DNA from: Metellina segmentata
Lineage: Eukaryota > Arthropoda > Arachnida > Araneae > Tetragnathidae
NCBI GenBank assembly: GCA_947359465.1
Contig: OX375872.1
Location: 10,920,137-10,984,136, forward strand
Direction of reading: 5' to 3'
DNA: 64,000 nucleotides
Shown here one piece after another: positions 43,592 through 55,195 of the stretch (the stretch's first letter is position 1; every line of letters starts with the position of its first letter). The position numbers were made by a program, and so were the translations under genes. The notes below the pieces were generated by a model. The model was not told the origin of the DNA. It worked only from the letters and a program-made list of their open reading frames with translations, and searched no databases.

Positions 43592-43842
43592 GGTGAATTT
43601 AGAAATAATTATGAGGTGAAAATAACCCGATTCTAGAAATTTGACCTTCAACAATGAAGAAAGTACATAACATTTAATTACAGAAAACATGGTATATCCA
43701 TCAATTATGAAAAAATATTTAAAAAGTCATAATATGAATGTAAAAGTTATATGCAGTCCATGCCAACTACCCTTTGGAATCTCATTTTGATAGTAAAAAA
43801 TATTAAAAATTTACTTTTTATTGTAACAATTATATTATTTTC

Positions 43843-44022
43843 TCGTCACACCCGTCAAGAAAAAAAAATACTTAACAGAGTGCATCTGATATACCCTTTG
43901 ATGCAAAAATGTTCATCTTTCTAGGAGTAAGCTCACTATTAATCTGAATAAGGATAAAATGTAATTAATTTTTTTATTTTGATGAGATTGACAAAATCCT
44001 TGTGACGGGTGTGACTGCACTC
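43843..44022. repeat. Small inverted-repeat element GTCACACCCGTCA
   Basis: TCGTCACACCCGTCAAG on the left and GTCACACCCGTCACAAG as the reverse complement on the right enclose about 180 bp. MITE-like. Confidence 0.5.
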
Positions 44023-44028
44023 AGAATG

Positions 44029-44403
44029 TTTTTTTTTATCCTACGCCTTGCTCAAGGCCTTTCGGCCATACGCTGTCTTGCCGTCCAATATAGCGAATAA
44101 AGTCCTTGGGGAGAAGTATCCCTGGTGTCAACGTCCTGTAAACTAGAGCACTCCGCAAGGTGTTGTCTGTTCATAAAACCATCGCTACAAAGCGGACAGA
44201 TCAGGGAGGTAGCCACCCCAATCTTATGTAGGTGTTGTTGGAGATAGTCATGTCCGGTTAATAAGCGGAAACAGGCCACTCCAATCCCTCTTGGTAGATC
44301 AGTAGGGATTCTTCCCTTGTTACTCAATAGGCAATCCCAACTCCTTCCCTGTATATCCCTCTGATACTGCAGTTTTCTTTGTTTCTTAAACTGAGAATTT
44401 ATG
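44029..44403 (-). mobile_element. 5'-truncated LINE with 10-bp target duplication
   Basis: A T-tract at 44029-44037 (poly-A on the minus strand) begins the insert. ACTCAGAATG is present at 44019-44028 and again at 44404-44413, a clean target-site duplication. Codes the LINE C-terminus: GVACFRLLTGHDYLQQHLHK, CPLCSDGFMNRQHLAECSSL, ending ..TARQRMAERP. Nearly identical to the 54.2 kb copy, so young. Confidence 0.92.
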
Positions 44404-44413
44404 ACTCAGAATG

Positions 44414-45605
44414 TAAACATTCAGATTTTTTCAGTATTGACAATTTCTATATAAAAGAAAAAGCTAAAGTGTTTACAATTGGTGTTTTTAAAGAAAATAG
44501 GATGTTCAGGTTATAGTTTAAAAATATTACACCTATTTAAGCAATTTTAATGAGCTTATAATGTCATAAGATTATTATGAATAATTTTATGCTGTTCTCA
44601 ACATTTACATTCTTTATAAATATTTTAATTGAAAAATTGAATCCTTATGAACTACGACCCGAACATGTAATGTTGATTTCACAAATGCTGCATAGTATTG
44701 GCATGTGCAAATATCACGCTAATTTTCATTTTAAATACAATCATTATTGACCACCATTCAGAAGTTTCTCCTCACACACACACATCTGGAAGATATACTA
44801 AGTCTGTTATGTTGCAATATTCTGAATGAGAAGTACATACTGGGAATTTTCAGACTGCCATAATGAACCTACCATACTTGTGGAAGAGGACATGGATAAA
44901 TGTGTAATATAATAATACAATGGAAGGAAGTAGATGTTTTTTCAAAAGACGTGGAAATTAAGGGTTCCGTTGAAGATATTATAAGAGAACTTAATTATTA
45001 GTTGTACTAGTACAAGGTGCATTGCTTTATAAAAACAATTCAATAAAGTTTCTTTGTGGAGGGGAAAAACACTATTGGATGCAATGAAGTTATTCTTCAA
45101 ATAGACTTTGCAGAAAATTTCAATGGAATTTCTCAAAACGAGGGGGCTACCACTCGCCAACTCGTGTCAGTCAATGGGCTACAGTCTAAACACCATTTTC
45201 AGATATTTGCACACTCATCTCTTGATTGGGAGATCAGCAAGATCTAACTTAGGAAAAAAAAGTAGGTACATTAGATGAAGAGAAGGTTAACGATTCCCAG
45301 TCTTCCAATTAAGCTGATCTCACAATTGGAGATTTTGTAGGATCAAAGAGATGAAATTGTGTTTAAATATATGCATGCTAATGGCACTTACTGCATTTGG
45401 CCAGAAAAGGATATTTCACATAAATGTCACTCCATTGTTAAGGTTTCCCCGCCATCTTTTGCAAGTAATAGGGGGTTACAGTTATAGATTTTTAAAATCT
45501 TGAATTACTTGTTGATAATGAGTAATAAAGCACTTTAATATAAAGTATAGTTGCTTTACATTCAGTATATATGCTTATATATATATTATAAGTATATAGC
45601 TTACT
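44414..45605. other. Intron 1 sequence, unrecognised
   Basis: No family identified. Two short overlapping frames (44942-45160 minus and 45056-45247 plus) are not supported as genes. Confidence 0.35.
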
Positions 45606-45779
45606 TTCGCTGAAATTGCAAGAGGGCTGGAAATGTAATCTGTTTATTTTTGGAACACGAATGTTAGCAAGACATATTTTCTCTTGCATGAATATAAAAG
45701 ACTAGGGGGCTTCGCTCCCTGCACGCTTACGCTCGCCGAGAAATTTTGCTTTTTCAAGTTTGACTCTTAATAAACCTTA

Positions 45780-48700
45780 AGGCCTGTGTCCACGAGCGAG
45801 AAAACTTGCGCGAGTTTCCAGCGAGATCCAATCTTGCACGTGTACACAGCCTTGCGAGTCCCCTGGCGAGAAATTCTCGGATCTCGCAGCAACGCTCGCG
45901 CGAGACATAAAATTTCCCATGTAAACAAGCTGTGCGATTTTTATCGCCGAGTTTCAGTCAGTTGGAAATATTTCCTCTTGTTGCTGCGAGTTTTTGGCCG
46001 CTAAAATGACTTCCATATCTGTTTTCAATGAATTGTTTGTGTGGGGATCTCGTTGGAAACTACGAGGGCCAACCTGAATTATGTAATCTGAATCCAAGAA
46101 AAACTGTATTGGTTCGGATTCCGTCACCATGGCCCTATTATGCAGCAATGATATTTCTTGTGCCATTCATGATGCCCAAAGAAGATATAAATACAGATGA
46201 CAGAGTGGTAAGTTTTATATTTTATTTTTTGTAAACTAGGTTATAATTGTTTTGTCAAATGTTTTGGTCATTGCTCTCTTTTCAAAAGTTCTTTTAATCA
46301 ACCCATCAGTCAGAAATCAAATTTTATAGAAAAAAGTTTTTTTAACTAAAGAAATTTATGACAAAATTTTTTGAATGATCCATTGAAATAAGTTTGTTCA
46401 ATTTTTTTTCATTCACTAATATATTTATCACAGCTCGCGTTTGCTATCTTTTTAATGGAATCAATTTGTTGTGCTATTTACAACATTTTTCATGTCAATA
46501 CCCGAATTGTTACACTAAATAATTACTTAAGTAAATAAACTGAAAATCACAAAGGAGGACTTATGTCAAATAATAGAATACCAGAAGAATCGTATACAAA
46601 AATTGATGTAGGTAATATAGTCAGGGCTGTCTCAATTTCACTTATGCGTAAAAGCAAAATTTGACGAGACGAAGAAATGAAAGATAAAAAAAATTAATTT
46701 AACAGAAAAAATCTTTAAACTCTTTGGTACATCTGTCTTGGCAGCAAAACCAATTATTCTTATGATCAAATTCATACCTCAAAAGCAATGATTTGTCTAT
46801 AAAATTAAATTAGCTAGAATAGCTGTTTTGAGATATAGTTTAAAATGGTCGAAATATGAACGATGACTGTATGCTTAATCGTGTTCATTAAAATTTCTGA
46901 AAGTACATTATTCTTTTCTCCAGAAACCACAAGAAAAAATGTCTTCCCCCCAGAAAGAAGACGAGGACCGCCTTACAAACGTTGAAAGACAAGATGCACC
47001 GAAAAGCTGCGACTGTAGATAACTGGGAAATGTTCAGAAATTTTGTAGCTTCAGAGTTGAGGCAGATACAATCTCCATTGCTGTGGAGTGCAACAAAGCG
47101 CTCCATTTAGAGACTGCTGCTGGAAGCCAGTGAAAATGATGAAAATTGTACTATAATAGAACATATAGAATAAATTCTGTATAAAGATATTGGTGTTTCT
47201 CTACTAATGTTCTGTTACCTACTTTTATTTTGCATGTATTAGGTATAATAGTATATAGATATTCCTTTGCGAGTTTCTGGACAAAATGAAGTCAAAAAAA
47301 TTATACGTTATTCTTAAAAATTTCATTCAGATTATCAATTACATCATGCATATTCCTCAACTATTGATGGTTAAATGTAATTTCAGTGTTATAATTCTAG
47401 TTTTCAGTATAAATATGTTGTGCAATCAGAGTAATTGTTACTTTTAAAGCAGACTAATATTTGTAAGCATGAGCTATGTTTGTGTGTGCTTTATTTATCT
47501 TGGATAATGGTAGATGAAAAATAAAAGTAAGTTTTACTTGACAGGTTTAATTTTTTCAAGTATTAATTTGAATTTTATGAACAAAGGTTTTTATTTATGT
47601 AAATCAATTTTGCACATATTCTGTTTTGATACAACTTTAATACAAAAATATGTGGCTTAAATCTTTTTGCTAATAAAGTTTGCTTTTTCATAAAAATTTT
47701 ATATGCATAATCCCATGACCGAATATTTATAAATTAATCATAATTTGACACCTGAAATGAGTACTGAGCTTTATGGAGTTAGCTAAATTTGGTACTCTGT
47801 ATATTTATAAGAAACTTGACAATTTTATTTACAAGTTAGTTACAATTATATTACAAGGGAAATTAACATAAATTTGTATAAAATTTATCTAGTCTCTTAT
47901 ACAAAGTTGCAGGTTCTAGGAGAATACTGAGTAAACATCAATCATGCATTTTTTTCCCCATTAGTGCTGTTGTACTGCCAAGTTTGGTTGTTCTTAAGAA
48001 GACGCATAACCATTTACTTCTGCTCAAAATACATGAAAACAATAATAACCGTATTTATTAAGTATAACAGTTTAATTCAATATTTAGCATTTTGTTTTCC
48101 TAAAGAGAACTTTAAAAAATGAATAACTAATTAATTGGATGCATAGTGAGTGTATGGGTTCAAGGATTAATATTTGGCAAAAAAAAAATAATAATAACAT
48201 TTTTATCTACAGATTAGTTAAAAGTTATTCAATTCATAAAATCCACCAGACTGTTATAAAAAAATTAAAAAACTTGCATAAGAAAACACGCAGCAACTCA
48301 AAGTATAATTTTTATACTGTCACAAATAACTGCAGAACTCAAAATGTGTCAATAAGAATCAATTCAATCGCGTGAATCTATAAAAATTAAGCTTAAAAAA
48401 CAACATATTTAAAGTGGTGTCGATTTTTATAACAATAGGGGAGAACGGGTTACTGTGGATAACTTGAATAATTCTGCTATTTTTGAGTCAAAATTTCTGC
48501 AAGTTTTTGCAAAATAGCAACATTGATATAAACTTCCATGTGCAATTGCATGACAATTCACTTGATAGTTGAGTAACAATATATAAAACAAGGTTTTCAT
48601 GGTGAAAAAGTAAGTTCCTGATTTATTTTTTAATTATTAGATTAGACTATTTTAATTTAAAAAAATTTTAAAAGGTGATAGTATGTTTAAATGAATATAT

Positions 48701-49980
48701 ATTACATCCCGAAAGAGTGGTGAGACGGATGGGGTGTTCCTCCAATTAAGAAAGAAAGAAATGAACACTTATTCAATAGCTCTATTTTGATATTCACTTT
48801 TGTTCTACATGATTTAGGCTAAATAAACAAATAGCTCCATGGGGCTACTGTGGACATGTCCACACTAGCCCTATTTAGCTTTCAGTGGTAAAACCAAGGG
48901 TTAAATATTACATTTTAGACTACTTAATTATTAAATAAAATTGCTTGTGTGAAAAAAATTTGGTCACAAATAATTCTATTTTTTACTCTGAGGCTTTTGT
49001 GTATAAAATTAAATTAATTTTCATGAAAATGGTAAATTAATTTCAAGAAAATGTATTGTTTTTACACACAAAGCAACTCTTCTAATGAGCAGAGGGAATC
49101 TTTCTTTTCCCAGATGTAAAGGACGTATCACAAATCTCAAGAAATGAAATTGTAATTATTACCATCACCAGATGTTGCTGGTAGCATAATTCGCACTGCA
49201 TCTCAATTGACATTTAATTTGGATTTATCTAACTACATTGCAAAATAGGACAATTCCATTTCTATATTAAAATCATTTTCCCACTAAATAAAACTTAAAA
49301 ATAACTTTATATTGTGTTGATTTGTCTTTGAAGTAGATTCTATAATATAATGCAGTTCCTAATTAAGAATATACTGGGCTTAACATTAATTAAATATGCT
49401 TTAAGATAAACACTTAAAGGAACTGTACTCTTTGGTTAAAATTAATTTCATTATGGTTTTACACATACTTTCATGAGTTGTATTTACATTGTATAATCAG
49501 AATTCTAACTTGTCCAAAAACACTATTTTTTTGAATAAAAAAAGATTATTAAAAAACTATACTGCTAAATGCTTTCAATATCAACCAAAATAAAAGCACA
49601 TTATTGTAAAAAAAAATAGTTCATATATGTCAAAAACGTTATTTAGTATACTTTTTGCCAAATTCATAAAAATTGTATACACTATCCCCATTCTTCCCTA
49701 CTGTAAATTAATACGAAAGATCGCAGAAATTGGCCGTAGCCTTTTGTTTGCGAGAATCCGTGTTTGATAGTGATTTCCTAGTTTGGGCGCGCAAGTAACA
49801 AATTTCTCGCGAGGTTGCCGTTGGCTTCCGTGGACACAGCTAAGCGAGATTTCCGCGCGAGAAAACTCACACCTCCTTTTGGCGAGAAAAGTTGCAGCAT
49901 TATCTGCGCGTCGTGGAAACAGTCAAGCAAGTTTCTCGCCCGAGACTCGTGAAATTTTTCTCGCTCGTGGACACAGGGCT
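45780..49980. mobile_element. PIF/Harbinger-like element (4.2 kb, TTA duplication)
   Basis: TIR AGGCCTGTGTCCACGAGCGA on the left, and AGCCCTGTGTCCACGAGCGA as reverse complement on the right. TTA at 45777-45779 and 49981-49983 is the 3-bp duplication typical of Harbinger. The related Helitron B at 51.8 kb shows the empty site. CpG-rich arms at both ends repeat GCGAGAAA. A segment near 46920-47130 reads RKKTRTALQTLKDKMHRK, FRNFVASELRQIQSP, RLLLEASEND, resembling the BESS-like C-terminus of MADF/Myb-type accessory proteins. No transposase is readable. Confidence 0.75.
48436..49700. mobile_element. TA-flanked element nested in the Harbinger-like element
   Basis: Inverted ends TAGGGGAGAACGGG and, reverse complemented, TAGGGAAGAATGGGG, both including a TA that fits a Tc1/pogo-type insertion. 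About 1.26 kb, no open transposase. Confidence 0.55.
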
Positions 49981-51609
49981 TTAAACTAATAGCCGCATCG
50001 GAAAAAGATCTACACAATTGTCCAGGGAACACGATTACGTACATACCATATTAATTTCTGATCCGTATTTTCTCGGGAAACCGTCTAAGAATCGAGCTAA
50101 ATAAACAACACAGTTTTCAATTCTGTGGCGACGACGGTGGTAACTTTTTTTTAAGGTAGAGATATTCAATTTAAAAATTTCATTTATTTAAAGAAAATCA
50201 TATTTTTAAGTATCGATCTAATGTGAAATTTTCCACAGATTTCAAATCCATTAAAGTTTTCCTCGGTCTAAGAGACAGAAAAAAGAACTGCAAAACTTTA
50301 GTTAAAAACTTTGTTTCTTTATCGTCTGTTGGAAAATCATTCCTCCGAGCAAAATGAAAACGGGAAAAAATGAATTTAGAATCTGTCATATCTTTATGCT
50401 GTTGCCATTACAGAGAAAACAATAATAATCAAACTTCATTAAATTCATTTTAAAATGTTCTAGAATAAATTTTAAAATTCGAGCTGGACTATAAAATTGC
50501 AAAAATTTTGCAATATTACCTGTGTGCCAAATTTCCTTATTGTAAGTGCCATAGATTCGTCAGGACACGGCGAACACTCAATATACGAGCTTCATTTTAT
50601 AATAGTAGAGATTTATATGAAAAAGAAAATATTTTACTATTCAAATGAAAATTGATACTTTTTTCACATGGTTGGGTGGAGGGGGGATTTCAATAGTAAT
50701 TTTAGATTAACAAAAAGTGGCCTTATCAACAGAAAGGGTTAAATAGTGGAGGGTAAAATTAAAATTCTAATGATTAAACTAATGTAACTTTATATTTATA
50801 TTGTAACAAATAAAATACATTTAAAAAATTATGTATTAAAAACATTAAATTAATAAAAATTATTTCTAAATTTCCATCACACGTCATGAAAAATATTTTA
50901 AAAATCCTGAAATTAGAATAAATATCCTGAAACAGTCAACTGTTTTTTAATTGATTTCTTTTTTTAGAAATCTGATTGTATGATTCCTTAATTTTTTGGA
51001 TGTTTTTTCTTCTGTATCTCTTTGTAGTGCATTTGCCTTTATAAAAAGGGAAATACTTTTAGAAGATTCTGCCTTATTAGACAGTTGTGCTGAATTTTCA
51101 ATATTTGTAACATCAGCTTGAAGAAAAGCTTTTTTAGATTCTAATTTGTTTAGTTCTATTTTCTCCTTTTTCTACTGTAGTGGATGACGAAAATAGAAAA
51201 ATTTAGGAGACAGGACCCTTGCAATACGTAAACTAATATTTTTTCAACGCTGAGTATATCGCAACACTCATCACACACATGTGCAGTAAATAATATGCTA
51301 TTTATAGTGTAACTAAGGCAATAACAAAAAAATTTTGAACATTAGACATTTTGCTCCATTTTTTACCTTTTATGGCCTAAAAAAAAAAATCAAAAAACAA
51401 AATTTCATGAAAAATAAATGTTTTTTACTGAGACAGGTAATCTAGGCGCCAGACCAAATACTTTAGGCGCCATGCCAACTTGGCGCATGGGATTCATCAT
51501 GCCCTTCCATTAGAATTATTTGCATTCTCATAAATGAGCCTATGACAAGTTAAGATTCGTACTTTATAATTTTCCATTTCTCCATAATTTTTCATTTGCT
51601 GCATCTTTT

Positions 51610-52671
51610 TCTCTCTCTATATTAAAAAAAAAAAATACCGCCACCGCTGCAGGGCTGAAAACTGTGTTGTTTAGCTCGATTCTTAGACGGTTTCCCGAGA
51701 AAGTACTGATCAGAAAAAAACAAAATTAACATGGTTTGTTCTTCATCATATTCCCTGGACAATTATTAAGATTTTTTTCCGATGCGGCTTTTAGTTTAGG
51801 GTTTAAGTGTCAAAATTGAAGAAGCGAAATTTCTTCCGCGAGTGAGCAAAACACATAAAAATTTTCAGTCTTCAGCCGTGAGTTTTTTTTAAAATTTCAA
51901 TTTGGTTCTTGATAATATTTTTTTGAAATCCGGGAAAAATCGTGACATTTTGTTATTTTTTTTAAAAAACTGCCGTATCTATATATTATTACTATTAGTT
52001 TTTAATTTTTAAAATATCGCAGTATACCTCAGGATGTACTCTTTCTTACGGCACTATTATTTTTCAAATCGGTTAATAATTAAATTAGATGCGATCAAAA
52101 GTTGGTCATACAAAATTCGGAATCTTTGGATATTTTCGCTACTTTCTGCTAAAATCGTTATATCAACAGCAATAAACATTATTTTTTAAATTTGAGAACA
52201 TCACTGAATACATTACATTACACTTTTTCTTATGGTACAATTATTTTTCAAATTGGTTAATAAATAAAATCGATGCATTTAAAAGTTGGTCATACAATTT
52301 TCGGAACTTTCAAATCATAATTTCCGATACAAAATTTACAACTGTCATATTTCTATCGTATTACTATTAGTTTTTAATTTTGAAAATATCGCAGTATACC
52401 TCAGAATGTACTCTTTCTTACGGTACAATTATTTTAAAAATCTGTTCATAAATAAATTCGATGCAATCAAAAGTTGACACAAATTTCGTATTTTTTATTT
52501 CGCGGAGCTTATGAGGGTTGTATTTTTTACTATCGGGTTTGCCAGATTACCAAATTTATCGTAGCAACAATTGCCATAAAAACTATTTCTTTTTATTTGG
52601 CAAGGAAAAAGGCTCGCTTTTTTTCTCCAGGGGTTGGTGAGCGTAAGCGAGCAGGGAGAGGAGCCCCCTAG
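51610..52671 (+). mobile_element. Helitron family B, ~1.06 kb, with internal tandem repeats
   Basis: 5' TCTCTCTCTATATTAAAAAA and 3' GGAGCCCCCTAG followed by T. Its first 200 bp match the other B copies (GACGGTTTCCCGAGAAAGTA, GATGCGGCTTTTAGTTTAGG). The middle is a ~185-bp repeat array. Confidence 0.75.
52045..52480 (+). repeat. ~185-bp tandem repeat, about 2.5 to 3 units
   Basis: The phrase CTTAYGGYAC..ATTATTTT..AAAAGTTG recurs at about 52047, 52229 and 52417 (spacing 184 and 188). A second phrase, TATCGCAGTATACCTCAG, precedes the first and third units only; the middle unit is more diverged. Confidence 0.75.
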
Positions 52672-52789
52672 TAAGTAAAAAATAACTTTAAACTGTCTAG
52701 TCTGTCAGATTTGGGATCAAAATTTTTGAATGATGCCGAGTACTTTGAGACTTTTGTTTCTAAAAACTCTTCAAATTGAAGCAATAAGG

Positions 52790-53016
52790 CATCCTATTCT
52801 TCTCAAAAGCAGTTTTATCGCTAATTAGGTGCTAAAAAGAGGTCAGAAATATTGTGAAAAATATCGCTATTGAAAACAAAACTAAATTTTGTTTTCAAAG
52901 GAAGATAAGCACTTTCTAATGACTATTGACGAAAAATAAGTACTTATAAGGGCTTTTAGAAATTGTCAGGTCAAAATAAGCACTCATAAAATACTTTCAA
53001 AGACCCTTGGGAACCA
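52790..53016 (+). mobile_element. hAT-type element, right end only
   Basis: Matches 36520-36735 (AGCAGTTTTATCGC, GGTCAAAATAAGCACT, CTTGGGAACC), the right end of the TATAA-flanked hAT-type element. No left end was found. Confidence 0.7.
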
Positions 53017-54199
53017 AAGGAAGAAATTTAAGTGCACACAAACACTGACCCTTTTCCGTGGTGTTTTGGTACCATATACTAATATACACTAGGCTACATA
53101 ATTGCTGTTTCGGATTTTCCTACAATTTTCAGCGAAACGGCACCAAATTACACTTAAAATTTAACTAAAAATAAATCTTTAGGGGGTATCTGGGTTTGTA
53201 AAAGTTTTGCAATGCAGCAGGATTTTCTATTAGTCTCCCACAGTAAATAAAAATCCTTCAATGTAAAACAGACGGGAGGAATAAACAGGAATTTTCCAAA
53301 ACAGGAAAAATCTCTGGAACATTGGTGAAATGTTTTTTGAAAGGGAATTTGTGGGAACTTTGCAGTATAACTAATCATAATTGATGGGATTTTCAGATAT
53401 GCTTTTGCCTGAAGAAAAATTGCCTTTTCTCATGAGTTTTTATGCTCTAAGTCAAGATGAAAAGTCATATCTGCAAGACAATTAATAAAACATAACATTC
53501 AATGAATTGAAATTTTTTTCTGCTTAGTTCAAAAACTTAAATACCAAAGAGATCTAAATGCAAAGAACAAACCCAAACTTATCTGAAATAAACTGAGGGG
53601 CAGAATGGCTTAATATAGGACATGGACTGAAGACAAAGTCATGTTTCAGAGTTATCCAAGTATTTAAGGGCAGGATTCGCCAACACGTTTATTTGCTTGC
53701 AACATCATTTCCACCAAAATCATTACAGCATGATAGTAAACACTCAGTATGTCATTTAACTCTTTGAGGCACATGAGTTTAAGGAAAAAACACAAGTTAC
53801 ACAATTGTTTTTAATATAAAAAAAAGGAGGGAAACATTCATTTCAATTATTAAAAAAAAACTACTCAAAACGAGAGAAAAAAATAACATTTCAATAAAAT
53901 CTTTTATTAGAGTGGGACATAAATAATACAACCATGCAACTAATGTTTTAAATAAGTCATTGAAATAAGTGTCTTTTACCAAAACAAAGTGGCACGTCCA
54001 AAGCATAGCAGACAGTACAGCCAGACCTGCCGTAAGCGGGCGTGCAAAGAATGCACCTCATGCAGGCGGCACGTCCAGAGGTGGTGGCAAATCTAGCGAT
54101 CGATCACCTAATATTCAAAGTCATTGTCATAATACCCACCCCATCTATGGCATAAGAAATGGCATCGTATGGAGGAAAAAATATATATATATATATTTT

Positions 54200-54960
54200 T
54201 TTTCCTACGCCCAGCTCAAGGCCTTTTGGCGATACGCTGTCTTGCCGTCCAATATAGCGAATAAAGTCCTTGGGGAGAAGTATCCCTGGTGTCAACGTCC
54301 TGTAAACTAGAGCACTCCGCAAGGTGTTGTCTGTTCATAAAACCATCGCTACAAAGCGGACAGATCGGGGAGGTAGCCACCCCAATCTTATGTAGGTGTT
54401 GTTGGAGATAGTCATGTCCGGTTAATAAGCGGAAACAGGCCACTCAAATCCCTCTTGGTAGATCAGTAGGGATTCTTCCCTTGTTACTCAATAGGCAATC
54501 CCAACTCCTTCCCTGTATATCCCTCTGATACTGCAGTTTTCTTTGTTTCTTAAACTGAGAATTTATGTAAGTCCTGCAGTTCCGCAAAGGGAGAGGTGGA
54601 GAAGGTTGGGGCAGGGAGAGGGCCGATTTAGCCAATCTGTCAGCTTCCTCGTTACCCTTTATCCCACAGTGACTTGGAATCCACTGGAGAACAATCTCAC
54701 CACCACCCTCAATGAGGTGACTGATAGTTTCTTTGCATTGTGCCTCTGCCATTGAATACACGTGGTTTCTGTCAGTAAGAGCCTGAATTGCTGTGGTTGA
54801 GTCGATAAATAAAACAATTTTCTTATCCCTTCTAGTGGCAAGGGCCTCAACAGCCATAAGAACAGCATAAGTCTCACCATCAAAGTTGTCACAGAAATTT
54901 CCAACCGCCTTACTCAGCTGGAAGTATTGGCAAAAGACCCAGGAAAAAATCTGACAGGTG
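54200..54960 (-). pseudogene. LINE RNase H and C-terminal region, 5'-truncated
   Basis: Minus-strand reading FCDNFDGETYAVLMAVEALA, LFIDSTTAIQAL, VLQWIPSHCGIKGNEEADRL: RNase H with the D/E, D and H/D positions kept (ETYAV, FIDS, EEAD). It continues to the zinc knuckle-like CPLCSDGFMNRQHL. One frameshift near 54444 separates the two open frames. The plus-strand AT and T tract at 54180-54210 is the tail. Jockey-type LINE. Confidence 0.88.
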
Positions 54961-54986
54961 CGCAGTTACAATTTTCTTTTATAGTA

Positions 54987-55147
54987 CTAGGTGGCTCCGC
55001 ACCCTGCTCGCCAACCCCCGGAGATGGCACGCAATCCCATTTGGTTTGCTTCACAAACCATATCTACTTTGAAGAAAGAGTCAATCTCTTGCGACGGCGA
55101 AACTATCTCAATTCGTATACTGATTTTACTCGAGCGGAGCCCCCTAG
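54987..55147. mobile_element. Two-ended Helitron B derivative (161 bp)
   Basis: CTAGGTGGCTCCGC at the left and GCGGAGCCCCCTAG at the right are inverted copies of the family B 3' end. Both ends are therefore 3'-type; no TCTCTAC 5' end is present. The left arm also matches 26705-26789 in reverse (GGTGCAGAGCC / CACCCTGCTCGCC, AAACCAAATGGGATT). Confidence 0.6.
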
Positions 55148-55195
55148 TTGTATTAAAAATTAAAATATATATGAACTTACCGTTTACAAAAAACC

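Larger units (their letters stand above)
45702..50162 (-). mobile_element. Helitron family B, split by a Harbinger-like element
   Basis: 3' end AGCGAAGCCCCCTAG at 45702, 5' end TCTCTACCTTAAAAAAAAG at 50162. The flanks are A at 45701 and T at 50163 on the plus strand, giving A..T on the minus strand. Without the insertion it is about 257 bp. The rejoined host reads AATATAAAAGA/TATTCAATTT, close to the uninterrupted 22.4 kb copy. Confidence 0.85.
45606..50611 (-). mobile_element. Helitron family A, 3'-truncated, interrupted by nested elements
   Basis: Left part 45606-45701 matches 22330-22460 of the copy at 22 kb; right part 50163-50611 completes it and ends with TCTCTACTATTATAAAATG at 50611, followed by T (A on the minus strand). 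The gap between the two parts is filled by Helitron B. The 3' hairpin is missing. Confidence 0.8.

Noticed and set aside
49778..50044. Overlapping frames on both strands rich in Arg/Ser
   Set aside because: They read through the GC-rich Harbinger-like terminal repeat; both strands are open, as expected from repeat composition.
51970..52490. CRISPR-like repeats
   Set aside because: Units are ~185 bp, diverged and contiguous, inside a Helitron of a eukaryote; there are no short direct repeats with unique spacers.
53969..54310. 113-codon frame crossing into the LINE 3' end
   Set aside because: Its C-terminal part is the LINE tail in antisense including an AT tract; not a gene.
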